Of a stretch of 64,000 nucleotides of DNA, positions 1-11,899 are shown in pieces. The first letter of the stretch is position 1; the number at the start of each line of letters is the position of its first letter. Under the pieces are notes generated by a model. It searched no databases, was not told the DNA's origin, and was given only the letters and a program-made list of their open reading frames with translations. The position numbers and the translations under genes were made by a program. The DNA is from Globodera rostochiensis (taxonomy: Eukaryota; Nematoda; Chromadorea; Rhabditida; Heteroderidae), in NCBI GenBank assembly GCA_018350325.1, contig JAEVLN010000005.1, positions 3,234,142 to 3,298,141 on the forward strand. Reading direction: 5' to 3'.

Positions 1-727
1 CGCGCTTATTGGGCCAGAACAATTGATTGTCCAACATAATGGAGCGAGTAAAAGATGTTTTCTGTTTGATTTGATTGTTTTGAATTAACTTAATTTTCAG
101 GGGCGGGCTCTGTGTTGGCTGAAAATCCAATGTCGAAAAATCCTTACTTCGAAGTGGAAAGCCTAGAGCAAACATGGACAAAAGGGTAATTTAAAAATAT
201 TATAAAACAATAATTGCTGAGCTTTAAATATTATTATTATATTAAGCTTTATTTGGATTGGACTTGCAACCAAACAAATGCCATTGAACAACCCGGTTGG
301 ACTTGACGAAGGCACTTACGGATACGCAAGCGTTGGCTTTCTTTGTGGTCACGAAGTCGAGGAAAGTTTTTACGGCGTCGATGGACGTACCTACAGCCGG
401 GGAATGCCTTCGTTTGGCTGCAGCGACGTCGTCGGATGCGGCGTCAATTTGAAAAATGGCCAAATTATTTATACAAAAAACGGCGAACGTTTGGGTGAGA
501 AATAATAAAATGTCGGGGGAAATTCAATTTTAAAAAAAGCGGCGCAACTTTTTATAGGCTTAAAAGGGGGGGGGGCAAATCGACTCGAATAAATATTTAT
601 TGTTTTTGCAGACACCGCCAATTTATTTGTCGATTCTGCCGCCGAATTGTTTCCGTGCATTTCGTTGTTCGGGCATGGCACCAAAATTGAAGCAAATTTT
701 GGGCCGAACTTTAAATACAAATTCTGA
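1..727 (+). CDS. SPRY-domain protein, 3' part (gene runs off the window start)
   Basis: The last four exons of a SPRY gene are visible at about 1-47, 101-185, 247-494 and 612-727, joined by GT-AG introns, ending in TGA at 725-727. The reading starts [14 protein letters not shown]. The third exon carries the SPRY core with [16 protein letters not shown] and [11 protein letters not shown]. The last exon reads [16 protein letters not shown] and ends [10 protein letters not shown]. This exon order and these motifs recur in every other SPRY copy of the window. The family resembles the Globodera RBP/SPRYSEC proteins, in which SPRY is a protein-protein interaction domain. Whether this copy had a signal peptide or coiled-coil N-terminus cannot be seen. 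Residues normally reading [10 protein letters not shown] are here [11 protein letters not shown], a variable-loop difference. Confidence 0.85.
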
Positions 728-2216
728 AGGGGAAGCGCTCTTTTCTTTGGAAAGATACGGTTGATGTAACAGTTGTACAATGTACATACAATTAGTTTTG
801 TTTTCGAATTTGTTTGATTTGATGTGTTGTTGTCATTTTGCAAAATTTGTTCGATAAAGAAATTTACTTTTGGTAAAAGTTAAGAATATCAAAAACTTTT
901 TCTGAGCAGAGATACGGCTCCTCAAAGTAGAGATCGGACCGACTCGATCGAGAATCTCGATCAAAAAAGCTTTGATCGATTTTGTTACCCCTATCTATAA
1001 AGACTGGACTTATTTTATTTACCAATTGTAGTTGTGGTACTTGGTGATTGTGTGGGTGGTCATTTCAAATTTTTATAACAACGACAAACCTAAACGACAT
1101 AATTTTTTCTCGTAACGACAAATTCGGAGACAAAACGCCAAATTTGTCGTTTGTCGTTCGTAATTGTGATTGGCCCCAGATCCCTACTGTACAAATGACT
1201 TTTTTACCACTTCCTATGGTTATCTATGACGAGGAAACAATTTCTAAATCCGATTTTTAGAAATATTTTTGATGACAATTTAGAAATATATCAAATTTTC
1301 ATTTCACCAACTTTAAAAAGAATCATTCAAAATGCTTATTTACGAAATATTTCGAGTCCATATTTCCCCATTTTTCCATAATAAATCCATATTTAGGCAC
1401 TTTCTTTAAAATTTCTTAAGAAAAATGCAATAAAAGCCTTAAAAATCAAAAAAATTTTCAAACCAGAAATGCACTCATAAAAAATGACTTTTTCTTTGAC
1501 CAAAAATCCACCCTCTAAAGATCGAAATTTCCCCTAAAATTTTTTTATTTGGTATTTTTTATAAAATGTTCCAAAATATGTGAAACTATTATATTTCCAA
1601 TTAAAAGAGGGAATTTTGCTTAAAATAAAACATTTTTGTTTTATTTGTTATTTGGTTCTTAAAAAGCAACAATCTTTTGCTAGAAAATTAATCAAAAATT
1701 CAGAAAGCTGTGATAAATTTTAAATTAATTCATAATAATAAATCGAGGGGTGCTCCCAACTTAAAATAAATAGATTTTAAATTTTTAGTACGAGGGTCAG
1801 TTTTCATGTACGGTACTTGCCATTAAGTACGTATGGGAGCCATGGGTTTTCTTTCTCACAATTCGCGGGGTCAACATTTTGCTGGGGGCAATAAAACAAT
1901 TCAAATTTATATTAATAAAAAGAATTAATTCCCAAAAGTGAATGCCCATCTCCCCCCCCCCCCTTTTTCAGGTCAACTTTTTGCCCACCGCAAAAATCCA
2001 TTCAAATATTTATAAGATAATCCCAACTTTCAGTCTAAAATATGTAGGTTTTAAAACGGTTAAAACATTATTTATTCTAAAAAACTCTCATTTTAGAAGC
2101 TAAATTTTGGAAATTCTCGCTAAATTTAAGGTTCATTCATAACGGTTAAATATGTAGGTGAGGGTTTCCAGCTTAAATAAGTACCTACATTTTAGAATTT
2201 TGTATTAAAAATAAAC
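728..2216. other. AT-rich intergenic region
   Basis: No credible gene is seen. Around 905-985 is a copy of a dispersed GATCGAGAATCTCGATC-type palindromic sequence, also present near 52360 and inside the MITE at 53398. Around 1785-1835 is a stretch with repeated AGTAC motifs like the ends of the element at 29944-31075. A C-run lies near 1953-1963. Confidence 0.6.
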
Positions 2217-3946
2217 ATGTTCATTCCTACAACCCATGGAGGGCACATAACAGCTAATCAGGGTAGGGAAACCCGATTTATTTAATTAAAATCCTTTTAA
2301 TTGCCAAGGTTTTGCAGAAGATTTGTGGCCAACTTTCACTAATTTGGACCAATCTGAAGAAATTCGTCTTTTGCTTGCCAGAAATGCTCAATTAGAACGC
2401 CAACAATCGATGAATTACGGCATCGAACTCGAAAATGTGAATAAATTTCTAACAAAAACATTTCATTTTTTTCTTTCAGAAGGCACTTCGCGCCGAGTTG
2501 GCACATCAGAAAGTGCTAAATGCTCACATGGCTCTGCAGACAAAGATGGAGGAGTATCAGCACAAACAGCAACTGACCATCGACGAGTTGAAGGAGTATC
2601 AGCACAAACAGCAACTGACCATCGACGACTTGACAGAAAACCTGAAGGGTAAATTGTTTGAATTTGGAAAAATCCATTTCTACCTTTGATTGTGTGCATT
2701 AGCCATCTTTTGTTCCCAAAATAAAATGATTTACCTATTTAACTGTTACAGCTTCCAATGAACAGCTTTTGTTGAAGCAACAAGAAGTCGACAAAAAAGC
2801 TGATCAAAGAGCTCTGAGTGCAACGATTGAGGTTTAAACTTTAAAGGGGTCGGGCGGCTAATGTCAATGCCCGTGTTCAGTTTATAAACTTTTAAAAACC
2901 ACGACTAAATTTCAGTCCCAAATGAAATTTCAGTGCCGAACAAATGCCAACTCGATTTTTATGCATTATCAGTTTATTTCAAATCGTTATTTAAAATTTT
3001 AATGAAATAATATTAAAGAGAATGAATCAGCTGAAGGGGGAATTGATTGCAAAGATGGAGGAGTGTCAGAAACAACTGCAACAGAACATTGCCGACTTGC
3101 AGAAGACAGTTGCCGTGTTAAATATAAATGGAAAAGGTAATTTCAACAGTAAAATTCAGAATTTGGAAAGATACAAATCATATTTTCTAAGGACTAATCC
3201 CGCAACAAACTCGATGGGATTCCGCTGCATGCGACAAAGACCTGACGCTCTCTGAGCCCGATCGATTGATTGTCCAACATACTGGAGAGGCTAATTGGAG
3301 TGAATTAATTTGGGGGATTTTTATTTTAAGAAAGAATTATATTATTCTTAAAAAGTTCTTTTTGAAGCGGCGGCTTATTTTTCAGAGTGGCGCGCTGTGT
3401 TTGCTGAACGGGCAATTCCAAAAGACGGCATTGTTTACTATGAAGTGAAAGTCTTAGAGAAAAAAGGGTAATTAACTTTAATTGCTCTGCTTTTGAATAT
3501 TATTTTGTATTATTTAGCTATTTTTCCATCGGACTTGGGTCGAAACAAATTCCTATTGTCGATTTCCGAGGCACTTACGGATACAGAAGCGATGGCACAT
3601 TTTGGGGTCACGAAGTTGAGGGCTGTTCCCACGCCGCCAATGGACGTCCATTCATCGATGGAAAGCCTCGGTTTGGCGTCGGCGACGTCATCGGCTGCGG
3701 CGTCAATTTGGCAACTCGCCAAATTATTTACACAAAAAACGGAAAGCGTTTGGGTGAGAATAAAAAATTTGTAATTTAATTAATTTGCGTTATTTATTTA
3801 TTTATTTTGTTTTTGCAGACACCGCCAATTTATTTGTCGATTCTGCCGCCGAATTGTTTCCCCGCGTTATGTTGTATCGCCCTGGCGACAAAATTGAAGC
3901 CAACTTTGGACCAAATTTCAAATTCTATATTGCCGATGGCATTTAG
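2217..3946 (+). CDS. Coiled-coil / SPRY-domain protein
   Basis: Predicted from homology to the two other full copies here. The proposed ATG at 2217 opens a short exon reading [15 protein letters not shown], matching [16 protein letters not shown] of the other copies in position and tail. Further exons lie at about 2316-2437 ([17 protein letters not shown]), 2481-2649 (a coiled coil with a perfect internal duplication of [13 protein letters not shown]), about 2752-2831, 3021-3138 and 3190-3288 ([19 protein letters not shown]), then three SPRY exons at about 3386-3467, 3520-3755 and 3820-3946. The core reads [19 protein letters not shown] and VGCGVNL-type motifs; the protein ends FKFYIADGI, stop 3944-3946. 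No signal peptide is visible, so a cytosolic role is more likely than secretion. The donor after the 3288 exon reads GC instead of GT, so that splice is uncertain. Exon edges are approximate. Confidence 0.75.
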
Positions 3947-6025
3947 AAATTGGAAAAACGATCGATCAATTTTCTATTGTTGTTGATGTTAATGAAGGCT
4001 ATTGCCGATTGTGGTGGTTGGTACTTCTACAGTAACCATAAATTTAGAAAAAAAAACAATCAAAATTGGCTGATGTTTTGTAGCTAATCTGAAAGAAAAA
4101 AATTGAAACCCACCTAAATAAGGGCTTATTAACTAATGTTTAATTGAAAACAAAAAAATTGGCCTTTTGTAATGCCAGCGCGTCATTCAACTCGGAGCAC
4201 TGTTCCCCCCCCCCCCCCCCCCCCCCCTCTTCCCCTCCCATCCCCTCCCATCCCCTCCCCTGTTCCCGAATATGCAGATTAAGAAGTATGAAAGCAGCTC
4301 TAGCCCCGCCTGAAATTAAATTCCCGCAGGCAACGCGTCTTATGACAAAAATCCTATTCAAAATACAGAATTCTAACAAAAAGTTTCGGTCGGTAACGAA
4401 ATCGGTAAATTACCGTTACCGAAAAATACCGAAATCTCAACATTTCTCGGTCGGTATACCGAAAAACTTAACCGGTTCAAAAAGCGGTTTAAAGATTCAA
4501 ATTTCTTAACAAAATGTTTAAAATTTAAAAAACATTTACACCGACGGCGCCGTGTAAAAATCTTCAGAAAAAAATCATAGTTTTTTGTAGGGCAATCGTT
4601 AAGTTTACAGGTCCTACAGACCAAAATTGTTCTGGTCGGGTCCGGTGTTTAAAATTGGTCGAAATGATGTAAAATTGAAAAATGCGGAGTGCATAAAGGA
4701 GGATTTGGATTTTGTTGTTGTCTTTTTTTCTTTGCTTATCAAAATATTTTTCCCATTTTTTTGTTTTGTTTTCGATCGATTTATCAATCAATTCATTTGT
4801 TTTTGAATTTCTCAATATTTTTTGGAGTTTGTTCTGTAAAATTTGCTTTGGTGTGCACAGCAACGGTTTAATCGTTTCCAGTGTCCGAATCCCACTAAAT
4901 TTAAAAAAGCTGTTGAGCCCCAGAAAGTTACGGTATAAACCACTTCTAAACTGTTTTTAACCGCCTTTAGGCATATTTGTTTTTTGCAGACACTTCTAAC
5001 AATATCGGTAAAATTGAAGAATAATCAAAAACTTTTTCATTCTGCCCCCAGCACTTCGGCAGAAAGTAAAAGATTATTTTCGGCGGCTAGGACATATGAA
5101 TTGTAATACATACAATGGTAAAAAGTACTAAACATTTTTTTAGAAAAGTTTCGGGTTCGAGTGTGAGCCGAGTTTTGCACAGCCCTAAGCGGAATGGAAG
5201 AGACAACCCCCGAAGGCTTTTCCGATTCCCGAATTTTCATTTAATCCCGCTCTACCACTACGCTAAAGGCATAAATTTGTTAATCAGAAAAGTAGGGATG
5301 GATGCGACAACCCCCGGGGGCATTGAAAATGAGAAATTGTACTCATAAATTTGACAACAAAATCAATCCAAATTAAAACGATAACTATTGTGTGTCTCTA
5401 TGGCGACACCTCTTTTAGACGTTGGCCCATCGACCCTTCCACATTATCAAACTTTAGTCCTCCGTCTCCAACCCATGTAATTTGTGGGGTCACTCCGCCC
5501 CCCCCCCTCCCTCAACCATCCCATCCCATCATTCTGCAGGTGTTTTTTGTCATGATCAGCAGCTGGCGTCAATCACTTTGATCAATGCAATTAGTCGTGG
5601 GGGTCGTTAGGGCTTAGGCCTAATTTGTAAGTCACCCTGTCGTCGTGCAAATGTTCTTACAAGAAATTGTGTGTTGAAAGGACGAAAGAGCGCGAAGGGG
5701 GGGAGAGGAAAGTTCTGAGGAAATGGACTTTGAATGTCATCGGGAATGAAAATGGCTGTGCGGAGCTGTCAGCACATTTCATTTGCATTCTCATCGTTTT
5801 AAATTGATTGAAAAATTCCCGATCTAATTTCAATGGTTATTTTATTAAAATTTACGATCTATATGCAAAAATAAACAATTAGAAAAATTACAAAATGCCA
5901 GATTAGTCCCAATATGTATGATTTTACCCATTTCTAATCAGTGAAGAACCCGCAATTTTACCCAAGTCACCTTATGGTAGATCGGACAATATAACCCCAT
6001 AAATTCTATCAAGATTGATTGAATT
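3947..6025. other. Intergenic region with C-tracts and repeat fragments
   Basis: No supported gene. A run of about 20 C residues followed by repeated TCCCATCCCCTCC lies at 4206-4261. At 4385-4475 is a self-complementary stretch rich in CGGTAACG and ACCGAAA. Another C-tract sits at 5500-5508. The stretch 4680-5000 is listed separately as a SPRY 3'-flank remnant. Confidence 0.6.
4680..5000 (+). repeat. Remnant of the SPRY-gene 3' flank
   Basis: This stretch matches the sequence after the SPRY stop codons at 51040-51190, 52190-52310, 55100-55250 and 61330-61590. Shared landmarks in order are TTTCGATCGATTTATC, a GTTCTGTAAAATTTGC motif, TTTGGTGTG, and CGAATCCCACTAAATTT followed by GCTGTTGAGCCCCAGAA. 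It lies about 700 bases after the 3946 stop, so it may be the displaced 3' flank of that gene or the residue of another lost copy. Confidence 0.6.
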
Positions 6026-9000
6026 ATGCAAAACAACTCTTTATTTCTTGCGCTATTCATTGCAATTTTACTTGTGTCAGTGGTGAAAAGCAATGAGGAT
6101 TACGATGAAGATGACGACGACAATGATGCTGTTGATGAACATCCCATGGTTTCATCGGGTGTGTCCAATAAATTTTGCATGCTATTTACTAGGGATTCGG
6201 ATTGGTTTTGATTTACAAAAAATCCATATTTATGGGTTTTGAAAATAAATTCATATTTCGCCATTTTTCGAGTTTAAGTACATAATTCGGTAATTTTTCA
6301 AAAAATTCATTAAGAAAAATGCAATAAAATTGAAAAATTATACCCGCAGGATCGACTTTTTTGCCTGCCCTAAAGATTTGGTTCTAGTCAGGGTTTTGGT
6401 GTTTTTGGCATTTTTAGTCTTTCACTGTACAAATCCAAGCCCTTTTATTTACTATAAATATAAAAAGGCTGTTAAGTGCCAATCTAAAATGAATAAAAAA
6501 TAGCATTATTAATTATATATATTTCGGCGTATTATTTGTTATTCGTATTTTCCTAAAACAACAATAATATGCCGAAATTTGTTTAAATCCAAAAATATGC
6601 ACAAAGAAAGAGCCTCTCGGAATTGTTTAAATTTGTTTTATTTGCAGCAACTGAAATGGTAGTGGAGTTCCTATCCAAATTTGAAGCATTGTCCTCCTCC
6701 TCAGCGGATGTCGGCTCATTTATGGAGAGGATTTCTTTGAGCGGTTTTGCTTTATTGAAATTGGCCTTTCCCATAGGGTCGTTAGTCGCCAGTTCCTTGC
6801 ACATAGCAACAAAAGTAACACAATAATTAAAATAATGAATTGCTTTTGAATTTTCAAAAAAATTAATTTTTAATGAATTTTAAATGCAATTTTATGATTA
6901 AATTCTTGCATTTAGCCCGAGTCGGACGAATACCGAGCTTTGATCAAGCTTCGCGACACGATGGACAGAAAGTTTGAAGAGATCTCGAGAACCATCACGG
7001 TTGCTGGCAAAGTGATTGCAATGGATTCGCAAATCCAGGATTATATAAATGTATTTAATAAAATTTAAAAATAAAAAGTTAAATAATCTATACATTTTAA
7101 AACAAATTTGTTGGATTTTTTTTGTATCTTTAGAATGTTCGAGTTCCCGCAAAAAATCTTCACCAACAAATGGCTCTTTTTTGGAATCCCGCCGTGGAAA
7201 AGCTTTCTGCTGACGTGGAAGCGTTTAAACAAGATTGCTATTACAGTCCCCAACGGCATGGAACTCCATTGGGGATCTTAAATGTAAATTGTTTATTTAA
7301 TTAAATATGTTTTTGTTTTTGCAAAAGCGAATTTATGCTTTTCTATAATAAAGTTATTTTGTTCAAATTATTTATATTCAGTAGGGCTTAGCTCCAACCC
7401 CTCGGGGCGGAAAAAGTCGGGGTCGGGGTTTTCGTCTCCGACCAAAAAAGTCGGGGTTTGAGGTTTTTCCCAGCAAAAACCCCCGAAAAATTCAAAAAAG
7501 TCGGGGACGGGCTGAACCAAGCAAATTTATACTCTATATTTTGTTCAAATTATTTGTATTCAGTACATTCATGTGCATACTGTGCAGCATTGCCATGGCC
7601 TGTCCCCACAACAAATTACACTTTTGGCGCAGTTCGTTCCATTGTTGCGTGCGATACGAATGCAATTAACCAGCAAATTTGCCAAGGAGCAATTCGGCGA
7701 ATTCACTCCGGGTAAAAAAAATCTTTTTTTGTTTTAAATTTTGGAAGCTTTTTTTGTTGGTTGGCATTTTTTTAAAAGGTTTTATTACTTCGGCGGATTG
7801 GGGAGGGGGGGGGGAAATCCAACGTTCCGATAGGCGCAGCTACAAAAACTACCAAATTTAGTCAAATTAGCAAAAATAAAAATTTTTTGAAAAAATACCA
7901 CATTTACTCTTTTAATCACTCATGGGGGATTATTTTTCAACCTACTCAGAGAGTGGGGTATTATTAGAGGGTTTGTAATTAATAAAGTATCGAACTAATT
8001 TAAAGACCTCAACATTTGGTTTACGGACCTTGGAAAAAATACTGCCATAAGAGTGCTGAAGAAAATGGAAGAATCCGTTGGTATGGTCTGCCTTTATTTT
8101 TGAATTTATTTTACTTAATTTTGTTCCTTAAAAATACCCAATAAACTATTAATTGGTAATTTTGTTCTTAGGCACATCAAAAACATACGATTCAGCTGAT
8201 GAGGCTTTGAGTTTAGTCATTTCAATTTTGAAAGAGACTGGAATCGAGCCACGACAAAACTCAATGTGATTTAATATTTAATATATTTATTTAGTTTTGA
8301 GATATTTCATAAAATGTATAAGTTATTAATATACAGAGCTGGTCAGATGTATGTTTAGGACCTGATTAAAATTTTTACTGTATATTTGTAGCATTTGGGC
8401 TGAACTTTTAATAGTTGCTAAAGACCAAAATATATCGGAGAGTTGAACCGGGACTGGGACTTGACCACTGAACTCGGGGGCCCGGGACTGGGCTACTGTA
8501 GACCTCAAAAAAAAATTGCGTTCCGAGTCGGGGCACCGGGACTTATTCGATTTTGAGGTGATATGCATTTTTGGTTAAGAATTTTGTTAAAAATAACTCA
8601 GAATTTGGGAAAGCTAATAGTAGCTATAAATAATAATTTTACATTTGTATTTAAATCAATCATTGTGGTGCCAAAAAATGACCAGACTGTACCTTTCATT
8701 CCAGGTGTTTACTTCAAGACATCATCACGGGCAAAAATTATCATCGAAAAGCAATTGAGGAACTCGAAAACATAATCAGATTTGATGTCCTCGAAATGGT
8801 TGAGTTGTTTTCCATTATAAACGTAATCAAATAAAAAAAGAAATGATTTTTTTGGATTGGGTACTAGGGTTGAACGTAATTGCGAGTTGCGTAAATTGCG
8901 GCCTTTTTGCCGTTGCGGATTGCTTATTGCGGTTGCGGATTTTTGGATTTTTCCGCAATTTCGATCCGCAACTCGGATAAAAAAAATTTTTCGAAACGAA

Positions 9001-10755
9001 TACTTGTAGTAAATTTTAAATTCTGAACTTTATGGTAAAAAAACATTGTAGCGACCGATCAAATCGATGGCTGGTGCTTTGCTTTTCGCAAGGCAAATGT
9101 TGTGTACCTAAAAATTTAGATGGTGTTCGGATCAGTCTGCGCGAATATCACTTTTGAAGGACTGAAATCGCGCATGAATTGGTTTCAAAATGAGCTTTTC
9201 GCGAACGCTAAAGCAATTGTCGATAATGTGAAAGCATATATTCCAATCGAACTCGTGAGTCTAATTGTAAATATTAAATATGTATAAAAATCAGTCTGAA
9301 TCATTACTAAGTACAAATTTGCAAATCACTCTTAATTTATATGTTTGTAAATAATAAAATTAAAATAACACGCATCTTATTTATTTAAATTACAGGATAA
9401 CTCATTTCCAAAAATTGAAATCGGTGTGGTCAAAACGACGATAAGCGAGATGCAGCTTAAAATGCCGGTTACCGACAATTCAACGATTACTGAAACGATG
9501 AACAAAGTTTTCAATGACCTCAATGAATTCGGAAATCGCAAGTATTCTAAATTTAAAAAACGCATTTAAATGCCGTTTTGATATGAAAGCCGGAATAGTT
9601 CATTTCCGTGCCCACATTTCAGTGCCGGATACTTCAATGCCCATTATAAATGCGACATTTCAGTGCCATCATAATGTTTCATTGCCAGAAATGTTTTTTT
9701 GATAAAAATAGCTTTTCTTAAAGAAAACTTCTAAAAACTTAGAGCTTTAAAAAGTAGTAAGCAAGACTGTTTTGTTAAGCGTGGAAAAGTTGTAGCTTCC
9801 CAAACTTTGCCGCACTGAAACGTTGCACTGAAACGTCGCGCACCGTTAATTAGTAAAATTTAGGTGTTACATTTATTTAAAAAAATTCTGGCACTGAAAT
9901 GTCGCATTTATAATGGACACGGAAGTGAACTAGCACTAAAGAATAAACACTGAAATAAAATTTACTGTACCAAAATACATATCAGGGCTTACTGTATAAT
10001 TCACAAAAATCTTAACAGATATGTTCGACAAGGATTTGTAGGAACAAACATGCAAAACGAAACAGATTTTGCAATGAGATGTGCACCGGAAAATTGCTTT
10101 TCAATTTTGAATTTTACCGGTCTTCATATCGTGGTTACGCGTTTTGACACAGACATTGAAGAAGTTCGCGCGATCAATGCTTACGACTGGATCTACAAGA
10201 TTGGGCCAAAAGGATTTAGCAACGCGTCATTCGTGTGGGGCTTCATAAAGTATGTTTATACACATTATTCAAATTCTCTTGCTTTAACCGTTCAAAAATC
10301 CCGATTTTGGCGGTTTTTTGGCCCATAACTCCACCTTCTTTGAGAGTTGTCCAATCTCAAAGCTTTAGCTTGATAGTATCTTAAACCGTTGTGTTGTGTT
10401 TAGTCATTTAAAAGCTCTAAGTCTTTAGAAGTTTTCATTAAGAAAGGTTAAACGATTCGAACATTTCAAAAAAGTTATAGCCAATAAATTAGATTTTTTT
10501 AGCACCAATTACAACGAGGGCAAAGTCTCCGATTTGTTTAAAAAGCTGGAGCATAAACTATTCAAACTAACCAACGATGATTTGTACAGAAGCGTAGTAT
10601 TCCTACGCGATTCTGGAAGCAGCCAATGCGGAGTGAAGGCCGCTTTACGTCCACACAAAATAGAAGACTATGCCGCAGTCGGATCAGTGTACTACTACTT
10701 CAAAGGCTCATTTTGGCATTATTGCCAGAATTACTTTGTTTTCTTTTTCACTTAA
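6026..10755 (+). CDS. Predicted secreted protein, about 12 exons, nematode-type family of unknown function
   Basis: The ATG at 6026 opens a typical signal peptide (LFLALFIAILLVSVVKSN) followed by an acidic run EDYDEDDDDNDAVDE. Supported exons, all with GT-AG borders, lie at about 6026-6160, 6648-6816, 6916-7049, 7134-7287, 7562-7711, 8010-8092, 8172-8265, 8706-8807, 9120-9255, 9396-9545, 10020-10250 and 10502-10755. The protein then has helical, charged exons (for example KLRDTMDRKFEEISRT), a middle part with FTPG and DIITGKNYHRKAIEEL, and a C-terminal part with NWFQNELFANAKAIVDNVKAY and KAALRPHKIEDYAAVGSVYYYF. I recall similar layouts in uncharacterised nematode proteins but cannot name a domain. 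The TGA at 8267-8269 is avoided if the intron begins at the GT just before it; otherwise this is two genes. The true 3' end is uncertain because the last frame ends in low-quality residues. Confidence 0.55.
9590..9935. repeat. Inverted-repeat element fragment inside an intron
   Basis: CATTATAAATGCGACATTTCAGTGCC-type sequence at 9650-9665 reappears inverted at 9895-9920, with GCACTGAAACGT repeats at 9815-9840. It is a diverged relative of the inverted-repeat element at 56284-56958. It lies in an intron of the 6026-10755 gene. Confidence 0.5.
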
Positions 10756-11899
10756 AACTAGAGTAGGACGGAAGGCATCATGTGTTTCCGACAGAAGTTG
10801 ATTTCGACAGTAAGTGATTTCGACAGTGGATTTCGACAGTGCCACTATTAAAAATTCTGTAATTTTCCAAGAAGTCTAAAATTTGTATTTTTAGAGTATT
10901 TCGACCCACGTAATGATATAAAATACCTGAAAAGGTAAAAAATTCGAACAATTCAAAAAATTTGTAATTTTCGAGGCAAGCCTAAAAATGCATTTTTTTG
11001 AGCAAAACGGATAGCGTACAGATCCAAAAAGCATTTACAACCTAAAAAAATTCGAAATGTCTAACAAGTTCGAAACATTTTTTTGGAATTCACTGTCGAA
11101 ATCAACTACTGTCGGAAACACCTGATGCGGGACGGAATCGGGACTAGTACTGAAGTCTCTAATTTAGGGACTGAATTTCGCCATTATAAAATCCCGTTTA
11201 TTTTTAAATTTCAAATCTTTATTTTGACCATTGGTCCCGCTTTTTTGACCGGGATTTGATTAATTTTTTCCCTTATAAAATTCCGGTTTTTCCCCGGTCC
11301 CGGTTTTTCCCAAAGTCCCGATCCCGTTTAATGCGCGGCCCTCATTGGTAGGTGAAAAAGCTTCATTTGTGACTGACTATCAAATTTTTACATGTTTTTT
11401 TGCGACTGGGTCAGTGTTAGCACATTCAGTGTTAGCACATTTTTTAAATCAAACTCAAGGAAAATATGGATCTGAGCTCCCATGCTCAAAATCACTTAAA
11501 ATCAGCATGAAAGAAATTGGTGAACTAACATAGAAAATCATAATAAGTTTAGGATTAGGGTTCCTCCCCGACCCGAACCCCAAAATGAGGTCGACCCGAC
11601 CGCCGATATCGCCAACCCCGGCCTCCGACTTTCCCGCCCCCCGAGGGGTCGGGGAGGAACCCTATTTATAATTGTTGTTTGGAAAAATCCCATTTGCAAT
11701 TTAATGCTGCATAAAATAAAGAATTCATAAATAAGAAACATTAAACGCAAGGATCACACAAAACAGCGCAGTCAATTCAAAATGGCACAATCGTTAGGTC
11801 TATCCCTTATTGACGCAGATGACTGCTGAGCTGCAGCTCACTTTCAGTTCAGCAGAATCAGCAGCCAGAGTGTTCTCTCCGTGGCTGACCTAAAAATGA
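10756..11899. other. Intergenic region with repeat fragments
   Basis: No gene recognised. At 10795-10840 and 11088-11125 are inverted copies of a TTTCGACAGT motif. 11105-11345 holds a decayed copy of the GGGACCGGGA-rich element also seen at 29796, 32860, 33010 and 46990. 11557-11664 is listed separately. Confidence 0.5.
11557..11665. mobile_element. Small foldback element (TAGGGTTCCTCCCC ends)
   Basis: The stretch begins TAGGGTTCCTCCCCGACCC and ends with its reverse complement, GGGTCGGGGAGGAACCCTA. The 8 bases on each side (tttaggat and tttataat) agree at 6 of 8 positions, compatible with an old hAT-type 8-bp target duplication. Related GTCGGGG-rich fragments occur at 7385-7515 and 35620-35693. 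Confidence 0.5.

Noticed and set aside
242..463. Minus-strand frames opposite SPRY exons (also 3510-3722, 50388-50783, 60770-60982)
   Set aside because: They are antisense shadows of the GC-richer SPRY exons; their mutual similarity only reflects the similarity of the exons.
469..843. 124-codon minus frame overlapping the end of the first SPRY gene
   Set aside because: It is antisense to the last SPRY exon and its flanking intron and has no support of its own.
4144..4509. Proline-rich 121-codon frame
   Set aside because: Created by the C-tract at 4206-4261; no family resemblance.
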